A DNA stretch of 64,000 bases from NCBI RefSeq assembly GCF_001423745.1, contig NZ_LMPC01000005.1:1-64000 (forward strand), read 5' to 3'. Numbering within the stretch: position 1 is the stretch's first letter; every line of letters starts with the position of its first letter. The stretch is from Arthrobacter sp. Leaf337 (GTDB lineage: Bacteria; Actinomycetota; Actinomycetes; Actinomycetales; Micrococcaceae). Of the stretch, positions 59,476-64,000 are shown in pieces. The notes under the pieces were generated by a model that saw only the letters and a program-made list of their open reading frames with translations, did not search any database and had not been told where the DNA came from. Made by a program: the position numbers and the translations under genes.

Positions 59476-62013
59476 ATGCACCGCATCCCATTCACGTCCC
59501 TGGCCGACAACCTGATGTGGACCAATCACGGCGTGATCTGGGCAATGTGGCGCCTCAGCCCCCTTGCCTACGGGTACGGCAAAGACGAGTCAAAAATGCT
59601 CGTAAAAGCCGTACACCAAGCCATGTTCCAATCCCTCACCGGCGAATCGCTGCTTTTAGGACTCAGCGCCAACCTCGATCCCGCTGTCGTCATCGAACAA
59701 ATGATGGACGGCGTGCCAATGGACCGCTGCCCCGAATACCTCACCGAAGTTGAACTAAACCTTCTCGAGCTCGAACACAGCCCCATGGGCACCCGCGCAT
59801 TCTGGCTGGCAGCCCCCATCGCGGATCTGGGCCTCAAACAAACGATCGCGACGAGACTGCACGCCGCAGACGCTACGCTCCGCAACCAGCTGGCGCTTCC
59901 ACGACGGGTGCCCGGGCACAAGGAAATCGTGCACGCCCTCGCCGCGGCGCAGCAGATCGCGAACGCCATTCCCCGTGAATTCCATGCGCAGCCGGCAACA
60001 CCTGAGGAACTTAACTGGATCAATGACCATATGCAGCGTCGCGGCTTAAGCCTCGACGTCGCCGTTCCGGAGCCTAAATCAGCAGAGAAATCCACCCACA
60101 TAGTGTCTGGATCGCTGCTCTCCGAACCGTGGATCGATGAAGGCGGGCAATCAGACCAGACCAGCGCCGCAACCCGGTTGATGCCTTTCAAGCGCCGGTA
60201 CGTAAAAGTCGGTCACGTCGAAAGCGAGACCGACTCCTACCAGGTGCTTCTCGCGATGACAGGCACACCCCAGGGCGGATTCATGTTCCCCGGCGTTGAG
60301 TTCATCAAGACCATCGACGACCTTCCCGTTGACGCCGACTTTGGAATCCGCATGACGATCCAGAAGGCAGAGAGAGCCAAGCAGCGCAACGCCCGGGCTG
60401 AGTCCACTCTCAACGACCAGTACGACCAGCAAAGCGGGCAGAGCAACCCAATTACCGGCAGCACCAATGATCTGGACGATATCGCCCGGATCCTCGGTGA
60501 ATACCAAGCCTCACTCAACCAATCCGAAAGCGAAGTCGAAGTCCAAGCAACAACGATCATCGCCGTCGGCGCGGACAACCCTGGCGATGCCAAGGCAAAG
60601 GCCAAATTCATCACAGATTTCTACAAGCGGAAAGAATTCAAATTCGAAGCCCCGCTGGGCGGCCAGGAAGAACTGTGGTGGGCGATGCTCCCGGGGATCC
60701 CCGCTTCAAGACTGGTCAACGAACTCGCCCAGATCACCACCGGACGCGAATTCGCCATGGGTGTGCCCGTCGTCTCAAACGCAGTGGGGGAAGCCAACGG
60801 CTTCCTGCTCGGCTACAACATTTCCTCCGGCCGCCGGTCTCCGGTACTGATGAACATAGGCGGCAACATGGAGCGGGATATCTCCGGTTCATTTGGTGCC
60901 ACGGGGGAGAACGGCTCCGGCAAGTCGACGTTCCTCAAGACAGTGGCAGGGCACACCTTCGACCGTGATGGCCTCCTGGTTGTCATCGACCGCTCCGACA
61001 ATCAGGAGTGGGCCACCTTCGCCCGGTCCCTGAATCAGGACCGGACATCCGTCGTCGACCTCATGGAGCCCAAGTACTCCCTGGATCCGCTGCGCATGTT
61101 CGGCCCAAGGATCGGATCGAGGATGGTCAAATCCCTCTTTGCGGTGCTGTTTGGCATCGAGACCATGAGCGATGACGGATCTATCGTCGGGTCGATCCTT
61201 GATCCCCAATATACGGTCCAGCATGGGCTGTCCTCGCTCCCGAAACTCATGGCTCACATGCAGGGCAGCACGGGCATCCCCGCCGGAAATAAAGACGTCT
61301 GCCAGCGGATGGCCAGGCGGCTCAACAACATCTCCAGCATCGACCTGGGCGAGGTTCTGTTCAACGAAGATCTGCCCGTCCTCTCCATGGATTCACAAGC
61401 CGTCGTGTTCTGCACGCACGGTTTGGACATGCCCTCGAAGGACGAGCTCTTCAACGAGTCCCTGAAGAAAGAGCTGAGCCTGGAGAAAATATTCGGCCGC
61501 GCCATGTATGCGCTTCTGGCCGGCATAGGAAAGACCATCTGCTTCGCCGATGATTCACGCGAGGCCCTGATGATCGTCGACGAATGCCACCACATGACCG
61601 GATCCCCGGAAGGGGAACGAGAACTAGTGGATTTCATCCGCTATGGCCGTAAGCACAAGGCCGCGCTCGGATTGGGCAGCCACGACGCAACACACGACTT
61701 CGGATCAGAGGTGCTTCGCGGGCTGATACCGCAACGTTTCGTATTCAGGAACCGTGATGAACAGCTGGCCAGAAACAACCTCAAATGGTTTGCCTCGATG
61801 GACACCGACGAATGGGTCGAAACGGTGACCAAACACCTCTCACCCCAAGGGGCCGCAGGCGTGCCACGCGAACGCCGCGGTGAATGCCTCATGCGCGACG
61901 CCCAGAACCGGATCGCCACCATCAAGGTACAGGTGCCCCGAGAATCTCATCGGGCCAAGGCTGTCTTGACGACACCGCCGAAGGTCAGCCGTCGTGAGGA
62001 GCTCGTTTCATGA
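59476..62013 (+). CDS. VirB4-family conjugation ATPase
   Basis: 845 aa. Walker A is GATGENGSGKSTFLK (about residue 477) and Walker B LMIVDECHHMTG (about 698). GLGSHDATHDFGSEV and the RFVFRNRDEQLARNNLKW segment are the downstream motifs of VirB4/TraC/CagE ATPases. The N-terminal 400 residues are the family's membrane-interacting part without long hydrophobic segments. It supplies energy for T4SS assembly. It overlaps the VirB6-like gene by 4 nt. The actinobacterial SCO6880-type is the closest kind. Confidence 0.85.
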   Translation: MHRIPFTSLADNLMWTNHGVIWAMWRLSPLAYGYGKDESKMLVKAVHQAMFQSLTGESLLLGLSANLDPAVVIEQMMDGVPMDRCPEYLTEVELNLLELEHSPMGTRAFWLAAPIADLGLKQTIATRLHAADATLRNQLALPRRVPGHKEIVHALAAAQQIANAIPREFHAQPATPEELNWINDHMQRRGLSLDVAVPEPKSAEKSTHIVSGSLLSEPWIDEGGQSDQTSAATRLMPFKRRYVKVGHVESETDSYQVLLAMTGTPQGGFMFPGVEFIKTIDDLPVDADFGIRMTIQKAERAKQRNARAESTLNDQYDQQSGQSNPITGSTNDLDDIARILGEYQASLNQSESEVEVQATTIIAVGADNPGDAKAKAKFITDFYKRKEFKFEAPLGGQEELWWAMLPGIPASRLVNELAQITTGREFAMGVPVVSNAVGEANGFLLGYNISSGRRSPVLMNIGGNMERDISGSFGATGENGSGKSTFLKTVAGHTFDRDGLLVVIDRSDNQEWATFARSLNQDRTSVVDLMEPKYSLDPLRMFGPRIGSRMVKSLFAVLFGIETMSDDGSIVGSILDPQYTVQHGLSSLPKLMAHMQGSTGIPAGNKDVCQRMARRLNNISSIDLGEVLFNEDLPVLSMDSQAVVFCTHGLDMPSKDELFNESLKKELSLEKIFGRAMYALLAGIGKTICFADDSREALMIVDECHHMTGSPEGERELVDFIRYGRKHKAALGLGSHDATHDFGSEVLRGLIPQRFVFRNRDEQLARNNLKWFASMDTDEWVETVTKHLSPQGAAGVPRERRGECLMRDAQNRIATIKVQVPRESHRAKAVLTTPPKVSRREELVS

Positions 62014-64000
62014 CCCGGTCGCCGTTCCAGGCACTGCTTCGCCGCCCAGCCGTGTTCCGGGTAAGTCTCTTCGCCCTGATCGGCGCAGAGATCCGGTTCT
62101 GGCTCTATCAGCATCCTGCGCTTCGCCGCACCGCCAGTGTGTTCTTCCTTTGGTTTGTCCTCCTTTATGCAGGCGCTACAGCAGCCTTCGCCGCCGACGG
62201 CACAGGACAAACATCGGGTTTGTTTATACCCACCACGGGAATCCACGACACCCACGGCATCGGGATCGAGAAGTACATGTCCCTTCCTCTGGACCGCGGC
62301 GACGTTTGGACGCCGCAAAAGATGTGGGTGACCTCCATGCTGGACATCCTCTGGGTGGGCCACATCTTCTATGTGGCGGTGCTCTTTGCCCTCGTGAAGT
62401 TCCTGTTGGCCTTTGAATGGGTGGACTTCATCGCCACGCCACTCAATGGCATCGCCGTCTCCTTCCAAGCCGTCGTGACCCAGTTCCACTGGATTCCATT
62501 CGCACTCATGGTGACAGCGTTCGCCGCAGGCATTTACATGCTTCGCGGCAAATTCTCATCAGGACTGATCGAATGCGTGATGGCCGTCTTCATCGCCATC
62601 GCCGCCACCGGCGTCCTGGCCAACCCCGTCGCCACGATCACGGGCCCGGAAGGATTCCTTAACAGTGCCAAGACTTGGGGCGGGGAGATCGCCGTCGCCA
62701 TCACCACAGACCCCGGCACGAGGCCGGACGCCGCGATGTCCGCTGATAAAGTGCTGGCCGAGAACGTCATTGCCCAGCTGGTGGATACCTATGTGCGCAT
62801 CCCAGCCCAGACCGTGACTTTCGGTCATGTCCTGACCGGTGATTGCGACAAGGTGTTCGACAAGAACTTCGGTGAACGCAACCCAGTCAATGTTGCAGAA
62901 ACCAATGTTCGCGACAGGGTCGGTGCATGCGACAAGGATGCCAAGGAATACGTCCAGTCCCCAGTGATCACCAAAGTTGGGGTGATGGCCCATATCCAAC
63001 TCGGCAGCTTCTTCATGACCGTACTGATCTACGGGCTGTCTTTCTACATAATCAGCTCAGTCTTCTCGTCGCTGTGGAACGGTCTCAAGGCTATGTTCAT
63101 GTCGCTGGTGGCGGTACTGCCAGCCACCTCGCGGACAGGCCTCTGGCGGGCCATTATCGGCATGTATTCAGCCTGTGTCATGGTCATCGGCGCGTTGGTC
63201 CTCTTGGCCGGCTACCTGAAAGTCCTAGTCTCCATCACCGCCGTCACGAGCCGTTTCGGCATCGTCCTCCAGATGTCATTCGTCAACATCTCCGTCCTGA
63301 TATTCCTCGTCGCCCTCTGGAGAATGCACCGAAAAGCCAAAGAGTCAGGTGAGACCCTTGCCCAGCGACTGGGCAAGCTCGGCATAGGCAACGCGGCCGA
63401 CCAGCCCAAGAGCCAACCGATTCGCAAGCTCGCCGAGCGGGCAGAGCCCTGGGTCCGTGATGCCTGGCGCGATGCCCGCCTGACCAAAGCCTTTAAGACA
63501 CGTTCCCAGCCGCAGCGTGGATTCCCGTCCCCGGTCTCCATGCCAAATCAGTCTGCTTTCACAGACCTTGGTGAACGTTTCACGACCAAGAGCCCTGCTC
63601 TGGCCCTCGGTTCGCGCGTCCTGCCTGCACTGACATCCGGTAGAGGCCCCGGCCCGGATGTCGACCCGGGCAGCCCTGCACCAGGACCCGGGGGAGGGGA
63701 CAACAGCCCTGAGTCCGGCGGATCCACCGCGGCCAAAGTAGCGTCAGGCCTCAACCTCGTCGGCACTGCAGCCCAGTTCATTCCGCATCCTTCAGGCAAG
63801 GCGGTCGCGACTGCCGCCAAGATCGGATCTGCCGCGGCGCAGGCCAAGGCGGCTTCAGCTCCAGCACCCCATCCACAACCCACGGCACCCCAGCGCATCA
63901 CCGTGGATTCCCGAGGCCGAGGCTCTGTAGCGCGGCCGCTGGAAGGCACCATCATCGACGCGCCGCCGCCAGCACCGCCGGCAGCCCGAAGCATCCGTAA
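62010..64000 (+). CDS. VirB6/TrbL-like membrane protein (3' end beyond right edge)
   Basis: At least 663 residues, still open at the edge. The N-terminus (RTASVFFLWFVLLYAGATAAFAA) is a membrane segment; several others follow (HIFYVAVLFALVKFLLAF, WIPFALMVTAFAAGIYML, VMAVFIAIAATGVLA, LGSFFMTVLIYGLSFYII, GALVLLAGYLKVLVSITAV, SVLIFLVALW). This is the polytopic layout of VirB6/TrbL channel components. A long Pro/Gly/Ala-rich cytoplasmic tail (after about residue 480) is common in actinobacterial versions. It is coupled to the VirB4 gene. Confidence 0.8.
   Translation, partial: MTRSPFQALLRRPAVFRVSLFALIGAEIRFWLYQHPALRRTASVFFLWFVLLYAGATAAFAADGTGQTSGLFIPTTGIHDTHGIGIEKYMSLPLDRGDVWTPQKMWVTSMLDILWVGHIFYVAVLFALVKFLLAFEWVDFIATPLNGIAVSFQAVVTQFHWIPFALMVTAFAAGIYMLRGKFSSGLIECVMAVFIAIAATGVLANPVATITGPEGFLNSAKTWGGEIAVAITTDPGTRPDAAMSADKVLAENVIAQLVDTYVRIPAQTVTFGHVLTGDCDKVFDKNFGERNPVNVAETNVRDRVGACDKDAKEYVQSPVITKVGVMAHIQLGSFFMTVLIYGLSFYIISSVFSSLWNGLKAMFMSLVAVLPATSRTGLWRAIIGMYSACVMVIGALVLLAGYLKVLVSITAVTSRFGIVLQMSFVNISVLIFLVALWRMHRKAKESGETLAQRLGKLGIGNAADQPKSQPIRKLAERAEPWVRDAWRDARLTKAFKTRSQPQRGFPSPVSMPNQSAFTDLGERFTTKSPALALGSRVLPALTSGRGPGPDVDPGSPAPGPGGGDNSPESGGSTAAKVASGLNLVGTAAQFIPHPSGKAVATAAKIGSAAAQAKAASAPAPHPQPTAPQRITVDSRGRGSVARPLEGTIIDAPPPAPPAARSIR

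Overview
The window looks like part of a large, GC-rich plasmid or integrated plasmid from an actinobacterium, most likely a Micrococcaceae (Arthrobacter/Pseudarthrobacter-type) host. This rests on codon and base use, the gene families present, an iteron-type RepA origin, a ParA partition locus and an actinobacterial type IV secretion (conjugation) cluster. I see no rRNA, tRNA or CRISPR array. All family assignments are read by eye from the sequence.

Layout. (1) 1-10.1 kb is an accessory and partly decayed region. It holds a trypsin-STAND NTPase-WD40 gene with its Trypco2 partner, a resolvase remnant, two tandem paralogous Cys/His proteins, a chimeric remnant (HNH lipoprotein fused to the end of a cytosine methylase), a Phd-like gene, and an HNH + HEPN gene pair. 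(2) 10.4-18.1 kb is a plasmid maintenance block: small DNA-binding proteins, a 567-aa protein with possible family-B DNA polymerase motifs, an FtsH-like membrane metalloprotease, a glutaredoxin, a DUF6884-type protein and others. Four copies of one 23-bp inverted repeat (7-9-7 arms) lie just upstream of transcription units from 4.6 to 18.1 kb, which suggests a single plasmid regulon. (3) 18.2-21.5 kb carries a small STAS-like protein and a Ser/Thr kinase-TPR pair. (4) 21.9-27.1 kb and 43.7-52.1 kb together form a Tad/Flp-type pilus locus split in two: LysM-BTAD protein, prepilin peptidase and an ATPase on the left; SAF/CpaB, CpaE, TadA, TadB, TadC, Flp, three TadE/G-like proteins and two exported proteins on the right.

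(5) Between the two pilus halves lies a 16-kb five-gene operon (27.2-43.5 kb). It encodes a 1727-aa DEAD/DUF1998 helicase, a DrmD-like SNF2 helicase, a 1348-aa N6-adenine methylase with an NPPW motif, a McrB-like AAA protein and an McrC nuclease. The first four genes are joined by 4-bp overlaps. The composition mixes DISARM-like and McrBC-like modules and is the best candidate in the window for an under-described defence system.

(6) 52.2-57 kb is the replication and partition core: a winged-helix regulator divergent from the pilus operon, a non-coding candidate centromere, ParA plus a ribbon-helix-helix-type partner, a bidirectional terminator, RepA with four iterons and a DnaA-box-like site, and a sigma-like regulator. 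(7) 57.3 kb to the right edge is the start of the conjugation operon: a small protein, TcpC/VirB8-like, a VirB2-position protein, a VirB3-position protein, VirB4 ATPase and a VirB6/TrbL-like protein that runs off the window.
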